NCBI RefSeq assembly: GCF_017565705.1
Contig: NZ_JAGDYL010000003.1
Coordinates: 1-64,000 of the forward strand
Reading direction: 5' to 3'
Source: Leucobacter ruminantium
Lineage (GTDB): Bacteria > Actinomycetota > Actinomycetes > Actinomycetales > Microbacteriaceae
Length of the DNA stretch: 64,000 bases
Shown: in pieces, positions 16,460-28,800 of the stretch
How the letters are laid out: each line of letters opens with the position of its first letter
Position numbering within the stretch: position 1 is the stretch's first letter
The notes under the pieces: model-generated
What the model saw: the letters and a program-made list of their open reading frames with translations, nothing else
Told to the model about the DNA's origin: nothing
Database searches by the model: none
Program-made: the position numbers and the translations under genes

Positions 16460-17944
16460 TCAGCCGAGTGGTGCCAGCAGCGGCCAGGGCTGCAGCGACT
16501 CCAGTGCTGCTCCGGCGTGGAACACCGAGCTCTCCGCGTACGGGTGCCCCACGATCTGCATGCCGATCGGCAGCCCGTTCCCGGCGATGCCCACCGGAAC
16601 CGAGAGCACTGGACAACGGTTGTTCACATTGAACGGCACCGTCATGTGGGCCTGCCAGTAGTGGTCGAGCCGCACTTCGCCCCCGGCCTGATCCGGCGAG
16701 GGCACGGTGATCCCGTCGAGGTAGCTGGCGTCGGCGACGAGCCCGTCCACCGCGTTCACGGGGGCCAGCAGCACGTCGAAGCCGTCCATCGCGGCCGCGA
16801 GCTCCGCCTGCATACGAGCCTCGCCTGCGAGCGACTCGACGAGGCTCATCCGCTCGCCGGCCGCGTGCGCGTCCGAGATGAAGCGCTCGGTGTAATCGCT
16901 GAGCTCCGTCATGCCCGCCGTCAGCTCGGCCATGGCGGGGCCGAGGATCTTGCCGAAGTGCGCCATCGTGATGTCGCGGATGCGCCCGCTCGCCCAGGGC
17001 AGCTCCACCTCCTCGACGATCGCGCCTGCGCCGGCGAGCACGGCTGCCGTGCGCCGTATCGCGGCCTGCACGTCCGAATGCACCGGGTAGTCGCCGAGGC
17101 GCACCGACAGGGCGATGCGCTTCCCGGCGAGCCACCCCGCGGCGTCGGGATATTCGATCGGCAGGGATCCCTCGCCCGGAACCGTGCCGTGATCGGCCGG
17201 ATGCATGCCCGACATGACGCCCGCGAGCAGAGCGGTGTCGGCGACCGTGCGGGCCATAGGCCCGTCGCCGCGGTACCAGTCGGCGGAGAGCGGCGGCAGG
17301 CCCGGGACGCGGCCGTAGGGCGCCTTGTAGCCGACGACGCCGTTGAACGCCGCGGGAATGCGCGTCGAGCCGGCGATGTCGGAGGCCGTGGCGAGCGGGG
17401 CGTAGCCGGCCGCGAGCGCGGCCCCGGCGCCGCCCGACGAGCCGCCGGGGGAGAGCGCACGGTTCCAGGGGTTGCGCGTGACGCCCCACAGCCGCGAGTG
17501 GGTGACGGTGGCGCAGCTGAACTCCGGCGAGCTCGTGCGTGCGTGGACGATGCCCCCGGCCGCGCGGATCCGCTCGATCACGGGGTGGTCGGCCTCGGCG
17601 CGCTCGTCCCGCAGCGCGACGAGGCCCTGGCTCAGGGGCTCGCCGGCGAGACCGTGCTTCTCCTTCGTGGCGACCGGGAGGCCCAGCAGCGCCGTCCCGC
17701 CCCTGCCGAGCGGTTCGTCGACGCCCGCGGCGTAGCGCCGCTCCGCCTCCTCGGCTGCGCCGCGGGCGCCCTCGAGCACCTGCACGACGGCGTTGATCGC
17801 GCCCTCGCCTTCGGAGTCGGCCGCGTCGACGGCGGCGATGCGCGCCACGCTCGCGTCGAACAGCTCGACCGGCGACAGCTCGCCCGAGCGGAAGGCGCGC
17901 AGCGCCTCGACGGCGCCCAGCTCGTGGAGGGATCCGGCCGTCAC
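16460..17944 (-). CDS. Amidase (amidase signature family)
   Basis: A 494-residue amidase signature enzyme that hydrolyses an amide to acid plus ammonia. The Ser-cisSer-Lys triad is visible: Lys94 in PVATKEK, the cis-serine in SPGGSSGG near 170, and the nucleophile Ser193 in DIAGSTRIP. The usual glycine before GS is alanine (IAGS for xGGS), a small change. It starts at GTG 17944 two bases after the M20 hydrolase stop and ends two bases before the EamA gene. Substrate unknown; with the neighbouring carbamoyl-amino-acid-hydrolase-like protein, an amide or ureide catabolite is plausible. Confidence 0.92.
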   Translation of the reverse strand: MTAGSLHELGAVEALRAFRSGELSPVELFDASVARIAAVDAADSEGEGAINAVVQVLEGARGAAEEAERRYAAGVDEPLGRGGTALLGLPVATKEKHGLAGEPLSQGLVALRDERAEADHPVIERIRAAGGIVHARTSSPEFSCATVTHSRLWGVTRNPWNRALSPGGSSGGAGAALAAGYAPLATASDIAGSTRIPAAFNGVVGYKAPYGRVPGLPPLSADWYRGDGPMARTVADTALLAGVMSGMHPADHGTVPGEGSLPIEYPDAAGWLAGKRIALSVRLGDYPVHSDVQAAIRRTAAVLAGAGAIVEEVELPWASGRIRDITMAHFGKILGPAMAELTAGMTELSDYTERFISDAHAAGERMSLVESLAGEARMQAELAAAMDGFDVLLAPVNAVDGLVADASYLDGITVPSPDQAGGEVRLDHYWQAHMTVPFNVNNRCPVLSVPVGIAGNGLPIGMQIVGHPYAESSVFHAGAALESLQPWPLLAPLG

Positions 17945-17946
17945 GA

Positions 17947-19260
17947 TCAGCGCTCCCCGCCGGCGTAGTCGGCCGCCTCGCCCGGGTAGGAGACCCCGTC
18001 GAGCGCGCCGGTGAGCATCTCCGAGATCACGCCGCTCAGCGCTGCGAGCCCGTTCACCATGTCCTCGTCCCTCGTGAACTCGCGCTCGCAGTGAGAGACG
18101 CCGTCGACAGAGGGGACGAACATCATGACCGAGGGCGCGACGGTGTTGAGCGCGACCGAGTCGTGACCCGCCATCGTCTGGATGCGGCGCACGCCGAGGC
18201 CCAGGCGCTCCGCCACCCGCTCCTGCAGCTCGACGCCCTCGCGGGGGTAGTAGCGGTTCGGGCGGATGTCGAAGTCCTTCGCGACGATCTCGAGCCGCTC
18301 CTCCTCGGCGACCCGTCGGAAGCGCTCGACCAGCGCGTCGCGCGCGCCCTGCACGATGGCCGGGTCGTTCGCACGGAGGTCTGCGACGAGGTGCACGTGG
18401 CTGTTGACCACGATCGGGGAGTTGGGCTCGACGGTGATCTGACCGACGGAGGAGACGAGCGACTCCGCCGGGTACTCGTCGCAGATGTCGCGCACGAGCA
18501 GGGTGACCTTGGCCGCTCCGACGAGGGCGTCGCGGCGGTCGGCCATGGCCGTGGCGCCCGTGTGCGACTGCTCGCCGATGATGTCGATGTCGAGCTTCTG
18601 CGTGTACCAGCTCGAATCGACGGCGCCGATCGCGATGCCCTCGCGCTCGAGGATGCGGCCCTGCTCGATGTGCACCTCGGCGTAGCCCGCGAGATCCCTC
18701 GGCCCCTGCGCGGAGCCGAGGTAGCCGATGCCGTCGAGCGCGTCGCGCACGCTCGTGCCCGCGAGATCGCGGACGGCCAGGATCTCATCTCGGTCCATGA
18801 GGCCGGTGTAGACCGAGCTGCCCATGATCGAGGGCGCGAAGCGGCTGCCCTCCTCGTTGAACCAGTCGACCACGACGAGGTTGTACTTCGGCCGGAGCTC
18901 GCCGCCCTCGACCCTGCGCTGGATCTCGACGGCGGCGTGCAGCGAGGCGATCACGCCGTAGGCGCCGTCGAAGCGACCGCCGCGGGGCTGCGAGTCGAGG
19001 TGCGAGCCGGTGAGGACGGCGGGGGCGCCGGGCACGAACTCGATCGTGGCGAACACGTTGCCGATGCCGTCGACCTCGACGGTCCAGCCGCGGGAGCGCG
19101 CGAACTCGGAGAACCAGTCGCGGGTCTGCCGGTCCTCCTCGGTCGCGGCCTGGCGCTCCACGCCGTTACGGTCGGTCGCCCCGATCGTGGCGACGTGGTG
19201 GAAGTTGCGCAGGAAGAGGTCCGCGGTCTCGGTGCTGAGCGGCGAGATCGTGTCAGTCAT
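17947..19260 (-). CDS. M20-family Zn-dependent amidohydrolase (N-carbamoyl-amino acid hydrolase / ureidopropionase type)
   Basis: A 437-residue binuclear zinc hydrolase of the AmaB/beta-ureidopropionase/allantoate amidohydrolase group. Metal and substrate residues are visible: GSHLDSQ (His87, Asp89), RFDGAYG (Asp98), NEEGSRF, HIEQGR, AGHDSVALN, and SVDGVSHCEREFT near the end. The family cleaves N-carbamoyl or related amide groups to free amino acids and ammonia. It follows the MHS transporter gene by 55 bases and precedes the amidase by two bases, so the three are probably one operon. The exact substrate cannot be read from sequence. Confidence 0.92.
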   Translation of the reverse strand: MTDTISPLSTETADLFLRNFHHVATIGATDRNGVERQAATEEDRQTRDWFSEFARSRGWTVEVDGIGNVFATIEFVPGAPAVLTGSHLDSQPRGGRFDGAYGVIASLHAAVEIQRRVEGGELRPKYNLVVVDWFNEEGSRFAPSIMGSSVYTGLMDRDEILAVRDLAGTSVRDALDGIGYLGSAQGPRDLAGYAEVHIEQGRILEREGIAIGAVDSSWYTQKLDIDIIGEQSHTGATAMADRRDALVGAAKVTLLVRDICDEYPAESLVSSVGQITVEPNSPIVVNSHVHLVADLRANDPAIVQGARDALVERFRRVAEEERLEIVAKDFDIRPNRYYPREGVELQERVAERLGLGVRRIQTMAGHDSVALNTVAPSVMMFVPSVDGVSHCEREFTRDEDMVNGLAALSGVISEMLTGALDGVSYPGEAADYAGGER

Positions 19261-19315
19261 GTCTCCGTGTCTTTCTGGGTGGGTGAAGCGGGTGGGCAGT
19301 GCGGTTCGACGGGGG

Positions 19316-20689
19316 CTACTTGGTCCAGCCGCGGGTCTCGGGAACCCGCGTGGCCGCGATGACGATGAGCGTCATGATTGCGACGCCGATGACGTAGAAC
19401 GCGGGCGAGTGGGGCACACCGGTCGCGTCGACGAGGGCGGTGCCGATGAACGGCGCGGTGCCGCCGAGCAGCGCGTAGCCGAGGTTGTAGCTGAAGGCGG
19501 CCGAGGTGAAGCGGTTGCGCGTGTCGAAGACCTCGATGAAGAAGGTGTAGCAGCCGCCGCCGTAGAAGCAGATCGCGACGACGAAGATCAGCTGGCCGAG
19601 GAATGCGAGCCCGACGCTGCCGCTCGTCACGAGTGAGAACGCGGGGATCGCGAGCACGGCGATGGCGATCGCGCCGCCGATCATCATGGGCCTGCGGCCG
19701 ACGCGGTCGCCGATGGCTCCCGCGACGGGGAGGAGGAGCGTGTAGGCGAGCATCGCTCCGCCGTTGAGGAGCAGCGACTGCTCGCGGCTGAGGTTGCCGG
19801 TCGTCGAGACGTACGAGATGAAGTAGCCCGAGAGGAAGTAGAAGCCCATCGCTGTGAGGCCCATCACGAACACGACCTGGATCATCTGCAGCCAGTTCTT
19901 GCGGAAGGCCTCGCCGATGGTGGTGTGGCTGCCGACCTCGGGACGGACCTCGGCCTCGTCGGCGCGCTGCTCCGCCATCATCTCCTTGAACGCCGGCGAC
20001 TCCTCGGTCTTCGCGCGGATCCAGAGGCCGACGAGCGCGAGCGGCAGGGCGATGATGAACGGCACGCGCCAGCCCCAGGACATGAACGCGGCATCGCTCA
20101 TCGAGGAGGAGAGGAAGAACACGAGGAACGCGGCGACGACCGAGGGCAGCGCGGTGGCTGCGAGGGTGATGTTGACGAAGAGGCCGCGACGGTGGATGGG
20201 TGCGTGCTCGAACACGAACGACGGCGCGCCTGCCGACTCTCCGCCGGCGGAGAGCCCCTGCAGCAGACGGAGCAGCACGAGCAGGATCGGGGCCGCCGCC
20301 CCGATGACCTCGAAGGTGGGCAGCAGGCCGATGCCGGTGGTGGCGAGGCCGATCGTCAGCAGGGTGATGACGAGGACGTTGCGGCGGCCGAGGCGGTCGC
20401 CGAGCGCACCGAAGAACAGGCCGCCGATCGGGCGGATGAAGAACGCGACGCCGAAGGTGGCGAAGAGCACGAGCAGCCCGGCGAGCGGGTTGTCGGAGGG
20501 GAAGAAGTGTTCGGCGAGCACGACGGCGGAGACGCCGTAGAGGGCGAAGTCGTAGAACTCGATGAACTGGCCGACACTGCCGCCGAGGAGCACTCGGCGC
20601 TGCATCGGGGTGATGCCGGGGGACGGCTTCGCGGAGGGTCCGGATGCGGTCGGGGCTGGTGAGGCTGGAGCTTCATTGCTGCGAGTCAT
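19316..20689 (-). CDS. MHS-type MFS transporter (metabolite:H+ symporter)
   Basis: A 457-residue major facilitator protein of the metabolite-proton symporter group (relatives: ProP, KgtP, ShiA). It has twelve membrane segments with GGLFFGALGDRLGRRN between segments 2 and 3, LQGLSAGGE in segment 4, and a second GDRVGRRP in the C half. It is the first gene of the catabolic block and probably imports its substrate. A strong promoter-like sequence places the transcript start at the ATG itself. The polar N-terminal 25 residues are proline/alanine-rich. Which carboxylate or zwitterion is carried is unknown. Confidence 0.9.
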   Translation of the reverse strand: MTRSNEAPASPAPTASGPSAKPSPGITPMQRRVLLGGSVGQFIEFYDFALYGVSAVVLAEHFFPSDNPLAGLLVLFATFGVAFFIRPIGGLFFGALGDRLGRRNVLVITLLTIGLATTGIGLLPTFEVIGAAAPILLVLLRLLQGLSAGGESAGAPSFVFEHAPIHRRGLFVNITLAATALPSVVAAFLVFFLSSSMSDAAFMSWGWRVPFIIALPLALVGLWIRAKTEESPAFKEMMAEQRADEAEVRPEVGSHTTIGEAFRKNWLQMIQVVFVMGLTAMGFYFLSGYFISYVSTTGNLSREQSLLLNGGAMLAYTLLLPVAGAIGDRVGRRPMMIGGAIAIAVLAIPAFSLVTSGSVGLAFLGQLIFVVAICFYGGGCYTFFIEVFDTRNRFTSAAFSYNLGYALLGGTAPFIGTALVDATGVPHSPAFYVIGVAIMTLIVIAATRVPETRGWTK

Positions 20690-20696
20690 GGACGTG

Positions 20697-20726
20697 AATC
20701 TAGGTTCTTTGAATAGCTTGTGTCAA
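20697..20726 (-). promoter_or_regulatory. Consensus-like promoter of the MHS/M20/amidase operon, apparently leaderless
   Basis: On the minus strand TTGACA (20726-20721) and TAGATT (20702-20697) are separated by 18 bases, close to a housekeeping sigma consensus. The -10 ends seven bases before the ATG at 20689, so transcription should begin at the start codon. Confidence 0.65.
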
Positions 20727-20739
20727 TGGATTGCGACTG

Positions 20740-20924
20740 GAGCGGGGCCGCGTTCGCGGCGCATGGTGCCTTGATTATTGCGGGCCGGTTACGGGCCACC
20801 GCGGATAACTGAGTCTATTTGGGTCGAAAAGGTCTGCGAGTGTGGATGTTCACCACTCATTCCGAAGGTGTTCCGGAGGCCGTGTGTTTCGTTTGTATAG
20901 ATATTGCCTATGGATAATGCGAGA
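20740..20924. promoter_or_regulatory. AT-richer upstream region of the operon, possible LysR operator
   Basis: This is the lowest-GC stretch in the neighbourhood. Around 20904-20921 the partly dyad-symmetric ATTGCCTATGGATAAT has the loose ATT-N10-AAT form seen in LysR-type sites. No other gene fits here. Assignment is tentative, resting on position between the LysR gene and its presumed target. Confidence 0.3.
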
Positions 20925-21869
20925 TTATTCCCGTGCAGCCGCATCGTGCCGCGCCACCGCGCCGCTGCGCGAGAAGAGGCTCCGGCAGACATCGGCGAAG
21001 ACCCTGACGCGCTGGGATTCGTCGTCGGGGCGACGCAGCAGTTGCAGCGTGAGACCGGGGAGATCCTCCGCGAGATCGACGGCCCTCACCTTCGCACCGC
21101 CGTAGGTGACGTCGTGGCCCATGCGCTGGTTCAACAGCGCCACGCCGAAGCCGCGCCCCACGAGCCCGCGCACGGTCTCGTAGCCCTGCACGCGGTAGCG
21201 CACCTCGGGGTCGATGCCCACCATCCGGTAGAGGCTGAGGTAGTAGCTGGCGGTGTGCGGCAGATCGAGGAGCACGAGGGGGTCGCCCGCGAACCGGGTG
21301 AGGCTCACGGGCTCGGCGGAGGCGCCCAGCGGGTGCTCGGGCGCGACGATCATATGGGGAGGGATCACCTCGAGCGCCTCGCTCGTCAGGTGCTCGAGCG
21401 GCGCCATGTCATAGCCGATCGCGACGTCGATCTCGTGGTCCTCCAGCATCTCGACGAGGCGGTCGTGGTTCGCCTCGAAGAGTTCGACCGTGATGCTCGA
21501 GTGCCGCCTGGTGAACGCCTGCAGAATGGTCGGGGCGCGGAACGGGGCGAGCGGGAGGTACATCCCCACCCGGAGCGTACCGGTGAGCGAGTTCGCGAAG
21601 CTGCCTGCCCGCTCGGCGAGCCCGGCGGCGTGCGCGAGCAGCCCTGCGGCATCGGTGTGGAACTGGCGGCCGGCCGACGTCAGGCGCACGCCCCGGCGCG
21701 GCACGCGCTCGAAGAGCTGCACGCCGAGATCGTGCTCGAGCTGGTTGATGGCCGAGGAGAGGGCGGGCTGGGAGATGTGGAGACGACGCGCCGCCTCCGT
21801 CATGCTGCCGACGCGGGCGGTCTCGGCGAAGTATCGCAGCTGTGTCAGCGTGAAGCCCGGATCGATCAC
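20925..21869 (-). CDS. LysR-family transcriptional regulator
   Basis: A 314-residue LysR-type regulator: the N-terminal winged helix-turn-helix reads TLTQLRYFAETARVGSMTEAARRLHISQPAL with SSAINQLEHDLG following, and a periplasmic-binding-protein-like effector domain occupies about 90-300. It starts at GTG 21869. It lies immediately upstream of the MHS transporter operon and in the same direction, rather than divergently as is usual. Control of the amidohydrolase operon is therefore inferred from adjacency only. The effector is unknown. Confidence 0.92.
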   Translation of the reverse strand: MIDPGFTLTQLRYFAETARVGSMTEAARRLHISQPALSSAINQLEHDLGVQLFERVPRRGVRLTSAGRQFHTDAAGLLAHAAGLAERAGSFANSLTGTLRVGMYLPLAPFRAPTILQAFTRRHSSITVELFEANHDRLVEMLEDHEIDVAIGYDMAPLEHLTSEALEVIPPHMIVAPEHPLGASAEPVSLTRFAGDPLVLLDLPHTASYYLSLYRMVGIDPEVRYRVQGYETVRGLVGRGFGVALLNQRMGHDVTYGGAKVRAVDLAEDLPGLTLQLLRRPDDESQRVRVFADVCRSLFSRSGAVARHDAAARE

Positions 21870-21888
21870 CGCGCTCCCTCCCCTCGCG

Positions 21889-24252
<2,364 letters not shown>

Positions 24253-24366
24253 GACGACAGGCTACTGCCGACCTGCGGCATCCGTCTTCTTCGAAACTGA
24301 TCGGTCTGGGCGCGGAGACCGGGATGAGCCGCTGCTTCGCACCGGCTCGCGAGCGGTCGTTCGGCG

Positions 24367-24547
24367 AGGGATCCCTCATCGTGTACGATATATAGCTGTA
24401 CTTCGGCGAGGGGCGCGTTCGCGTGCCCGTGATCGACGCGGTAGAGCCTCTTCGCGGGCCCTTCTGACGCGCCGTACGGCGAGACATCACCCATCAGGCG
24501 GGCCACCCCGCCTCATCTGGGCGGAAGCCCGCAAAGGAGAGACTGAC
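24367..24547 (+). promoter_or_regulatory. Promoter and leader region of rplY
   Basis: The gap 24253-24547 contains no gene I can support. A full GAGGGATCCCTC palindrome at 24367-24378 is followed by the AT-rich TACGATATATAG (about 24384), which could supply a -10 box. That would give an mRNA leader of about 150 bases before a good ribosome-binding site (AAAGGAGA at about 24533). Confidence 0.35.
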
Positions 24548-25132
24548 ATGAGCGAGTTCAAGCTCGTCGCGACCGCACGCGACAACTTCGGCAAGGGCGC
24601 TGCCCGCAAGCTCCGCGCCGCCGGCCAGACCCCCGCGGTCGTCTACGGCCACGGCACCGACCCCGTGCACGTCTCGGTCGAGACCCACCCGCTGAGCCTC
24701 ATCGTGCGCCACGCCAACGCGCTCATCGAGCTCGATGTCGCGGGCAAGCCCCAGCTCGTGCTGGTCAAGGACGTGCAGAAGGATCCGGTGCGCCAGATCA
24801 TCGAGCACGTCGACCTCCTCGTGGTGAAGAAGGGCGAGACCGTCGACGTCGAGGTGCCCATCCACGTCGTCGGCGAGTCCTTCTCCGGCACCAACGCCCT
24901 GCAGGAGCTGAACACCCTGCACCTCAGCGTGCCCGCCACCTCGATCCCCGAGGCGGTCGAGGTCAGCGTCGAGGGTCTCGAGGAGGGCGCCCAGGTGCTC
25001 GCGGGCGCCATCGAGCTGCCCGCCGGTTCGACTCTGCTGGGCGACGCCGAGCAGCTCGTCGTGCACGTCGTCACTCCGCGCGGCGCAGCCTCGGACGATG
25101 AGGGCGCCGCGGAGGAGGAGGCGGCCGAGTAA
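24548..25132 (+). CDS. rplY: Ribosomal protein bL25 (CTC/long form)
   Basis: A 194-residue L25/CTC protein that binds 5S rRNA in the large subunit. The N-terminal L25 domain (about 1-95) reads FGKGAARKLRAAGQTPAVVYGHG and is split from the C-terminal beta domain (about 96-180) typical of the long general-stress CTC form. The tail is acidic (DDEGAAEEEAAE). The ATG follows AAAGGAGAG with good spacing; the upstream extension of the frame is not coding. It heads the conserved rplY-pth-mfd order. Confidence 0.95.
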   Translation: MSEFKLVATARDNFGKGAARKLRAAGQTPAVVYGHGTDPVHVSVETHPLSLIVRHANALIELDVAGKPQLVLVKDVQKDPVRQIIEHVDLLVVKKGETVDVEVPIHVVGESFSGTNALQELNTLHLSVPATSIPEAVEVSVEGLEEGAQVLAGAIELPAGSTLLGDAEQLVVHVVTPRGAASDDEGAAEEEAAE

Positions 25133-25291
25133 GGTCGTTCCAGCCTCGAACCCGTCGGGCCCGCGCTTCGCCGCGGTCCGACGGGTTCTTCGTCTTCCGG
25201 GCGCGGGGCGGCGGGACCGGTGCGATGTCTGAGGTCGATGCGAGCATGGGAGCGGTGGATGTTCTGGCGCAAGCGGAGAGAAGAGGGACGA

Positions 25292-25879
25292 GTGTCTGAA
25301 GACAGCTGGCTGATCGTCGGCCTGGGCAATCCCGGTGCGAAGTACGAGGCGACGCGGCACAACGTCGGGCAGATGGCGGTCGACGTGCTCGCAGATCGGC
25401 TCGGCTCCCGGTTCTCGCCCCATAAGACGGGCTCGCGCGTCGCCGAGGGCAGGCTGCGTCCCGGCGGCCCGAAGCTCGTGCTCGCGAAGTCGAACGGCTA
25501 CATGAACACCTCGGGCGGTCCGGTGTCTGCGCTCGCGAAATACTTCGGGATCCCCGCCGACCGCGTCATCGTGCTCCACGACGAGCTCGATCTGCCCTTC
25601 GACGCCCTCAAGCTCAAGCAGGGCGGCGGACACGGCGGCCACAACGGGCTGCGCGACATCGCGAAGGCGCTCTCCACGCCCGACTTCCTGCGCGTCAGGA
25701 TCGGCATCGGCAGGCCGCCTGGCCGACAGGATCCGGCCGACTTCGTGCTGCGGCCCTTCGCGAGCGGAGAGCGCGAATCCCTCGCCGTGCTGCTCGAAGA
25801 CGCCGCCGACGCGGCCGAGGCGCTCGTCGAGGACGGGCTGCTCGCGGCCCAGCAGCGCTTCCACGGGCGGGCGAAATGA
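25292..25879 (+). CDS. pth: Peptidyl-tRNA hydrolase
   Basis: Pth releases peptides from prematurely dropped peptidyl-tRNAs. With GTG 25292 as start the product has 195 residues, with Asn13 in GLGNPGAKY, the catalytic His23 in TRHNVGQ, NGYMNTSGGPV, and HDELDLPF supplying the conserved aspartate. GAGGGA precedes the GTG; the upstream ATG at 25259 would add an arginine-rich 11 residues (MFWRKRREEGR) and cannot be excluded. The stop overlaps the mfd start by four bases (ATGA). Confidence 0.94.
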   Translation: MSEDSWLIVGLGNPGAKYEATRHNVGQMAVDVLADRLGSRFSPHKTGSRVAEGRLRPGGPKLVLAKSNGYMNTSGGPVSALAKYFGIPADRVIVLHDELDLPFDALKLKQGGGHGGHNGLRDIAKALSTPDFLRVRIGIGRPPGRQDPADFVLRPFASGERESLAVLLEDAADAAEALVEDGLLAAQQRFHGRAK

Positions 25880-28800
25880 GCCTGCAAGGAATCGACCGAC
25901 TGCTCGAGCGCTCCGAGTCGTTCGCGCGCGCGCTCGACGCGTCGTCGCTCGACACCGACTACTCCGTCGCCGAGGGGCTGAGGCCCGCCCTCATCGCCGG
26001 TCTGATCAGGCGCCGGCGCGAGAACGGCGACCGCGGAGCCCTGCTCGTCATCGCGGCGACGAGCCGCGAGGCCGACGCGCTGCGCTCGGCACTGGCTTCG
26101 CTCATGCCCGAGGCGCAGACGGTCGAGTTCCCGGCGTGGGAGACGCTGCCGCACGAGCGGTTGAGCCCGAGCGCCGAGACGGTGGGGCGGCGCGCGGTCG
26201 CGCTGCGCATGCTGCGGGAGCACACGGGCGACCGCCCACTGGTCTTCGTCGCGTCGGTGCGGGCGGCGCTGCAGCCCGTGTCTCCCCACGCCGCGGAGGC
26301 CGAGCCGCTCGTGCTGCGCGCCGGCGCCGAGTCCGAGGGGCTCGAGTCGATCGCGCGCGAACTGGTCGCGCGCGCCTACACGCGCGTCGACATGGTCACG
26401 AGGCGCGGCGAGTTCGCGGTGCGCGGTGGCATCCTCGACGTCTTTCCTCCCGAGGCGCCGCACGCGGTGCGCGTCGACTTCTTCGGCGACGAGGTCGATC
26501 AGGTGCGCCGGTTCTCGGTCTCCGACCAGCGCAGCGCGGGCGACCCGCTGCCCGAGGTCGAGCTGTGGCCCGCTCGCGAGCTGCTGCTCACGGATGAGGT
26601 GCGGAAGCGCGCGGCCGAGCTGCTGCCCCGCTTCCCCGCGCTCGGATCGCTGCTCGAGAAGATGAGCAACGGGATCCCCGTCGAGGGCATGGAGAGCCTG
26701 CTGCCGCAGCTCGTGCCCGGCCTCTCGCCCCTCACGGCGCTGCTCCCGGAGGGCGGCGCGGTCGTCGTGGCCTCTCCCGAGCGCGTGGCCGGCCGGGCCG
26801 TGAGCCTCGCCGAGACGAACCGCGAGTTCCTCGAAGCCGCCTGGCAGGCCGCGACGGCGGGCGCCGATGCGCCCGTGCCGGTCGACGACAGCGGCATGCT
26901 GTCGATGGGGGAGCTGCGGGCAGCGTCGCGGGGCCGTCCGTGGTGGACGGTCTCCGGCTTCACCCACGACGACGAGCTGCCCGGCGACGGCGGCGAGCCG
27001 CGGTTCGGAGACCCGGGGGTCGTGGCGGTGCGCGGCGGCGCCTTCCCGAAGCCGGCCGCAGGGGCGGATCCGACGGGCTCGGCGATCCGACTGATCGCCG
27101 AGCGGCTTCGCGAGGGATGGCGCGCGGTCGTCACCGCCCAGGGCACCGGGCTCGTCGAGCGCGCCCGCGATGTGCTTGCGGAGGCGGGTGCCGCTGCGCG
27201 CATCGTCGACCGGCTCCCCGACGAGGAGCCCGGCGCGGGGGACGGACTCGAGGACGGGGTCGTCTACCTCGTCGCGGGCACCGCGTGGTCGGGCTTCGAG
27301 AGCGCCGAGGCGAAGCTGCTGCTGGCGACCGAGGCCGAGTTCTTCGGGCGCGCGGTGAGCGCGCAGGCCGCAGGCGGGCAGAAGCTGGCTCGTCGCGGCA
27401 AGAACGTCGTCGACCCGCTGAAGCTCGTGGCGGGCGACTACGTGGTGCACGAGACCCACGGCATCGGCCGCTTCGTCGAGCTGACTCAGCGCATGGTTCC
27501 CACCGGCATCGGCCGCGATGCGACCAAGGCACTGCGCGAGTACCTCGTGCTCGAGTACGCTTCCTCGAAGCGCGGCATGCCGAAGGACAAGCTCTACGTG
27601 CCGACCGACCAGCTCGATCAGCTGTCGCGCTACGTCGGCGGCGAGGCGCCGGCGCTCTCGAAGATGGGCGGCAGCGACTGGGCCAATGCCAAGAAGAAGG
27701 CGCGCAAGGCCGTTCGCGACATCGCGGTCGAGCTCGTCAAGCTCTACTCCGCCCGCGTCGCCTCGAAGGGGCACGCCTTCTCTCCCGACACCCCGTGGCA
27801 GCACGAGCTCGAAGAGGCGTTCCCGTATGCGGAGACCGTCGACCAGCTCACCACCATCGACGAGGTGAAGCGCGACATGGAGCGCCCGATCCCGATGGAC
27901 CGGCTGCTCGCAGGCGATGTCGGCTTCGGCAAGACGGAGGTCGCCGTGCGCGCAGCGTTCAAGGCGGTGCAGGACGGCAAGCAGGTCGCGATGCTCGTGC
28001 CGACGACGCTGCTCGTGAACCAGCATCTCGAGACGTTCCAGAACCGCTTCGCCGGTTTCCCCGTCACTCTCCGCCCGCTCAGCCGCTTCCAGACCGACAA
28101 AGAGGCGAAGGACACGATCGACGGGCTCGCCGCGGGTACGGTCGACGTGGTCATCGGCACGCATCGCCTGCTCGCCGACGGCGTCCGCTACAAGGATCTG
28201 GGCCTCCTGATCATCGATGAGGAGCAGCGCTTCGGCGTCGAGCACAAGGACGCGCTGAAGAAGCTCAAGACGGGCGTCGACATCCTCGCGATGAGCGCGA
28301 CGCCGATCCCTCGCACCCTGGAGATGGCCGTGACGGGCATCCGCGAGATGTCGACCCTCGCGACCCCGCCCGAGGATCGCCACCCGATCCTCACCTTCGT
28401 CGGCCCCCGCAGCGACAAGCAGATCGCTGCGGCCATCCGACGCGAGCTGCTGCGCGAGGGCCAGGTGTTCTTCGTGCACAACAGGGTGCAGTCGATCGGC
28501 CGGGTCGCCGCCCAGATCTCCGAGCTCGTGCCCGAGGCCCGCGTCGCCGTCGCGCACGGCAAGCTCTCCGAGCACCAGCTCGAGCAGGTGGTGCAGGACT
28601 TCTGGGAGCGCAAGTTCGACGTGCTCGTGTCGACCACGATCATCGAGACCGGCCTCGACATCGCGAACGCCAACACGATCATCATCGATGCCGCCGACAA
28701 GTACGGCCTCAGCCAGCTGCACCAGCTGCGCGGCCGCGTCGGCCGCAGCCGCGAGCGCGCCTACGCCTACTTCCTCTACGACCCCGACAAGCCGCTCACC

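Noticed and set aside
24253-24547. A small gene or tRNA in the gap before rplY
   Set aside because: The short minus-strand frames there have no similarity or ribosome-binding site, and no cloverleaf or T-loop sequence was found.
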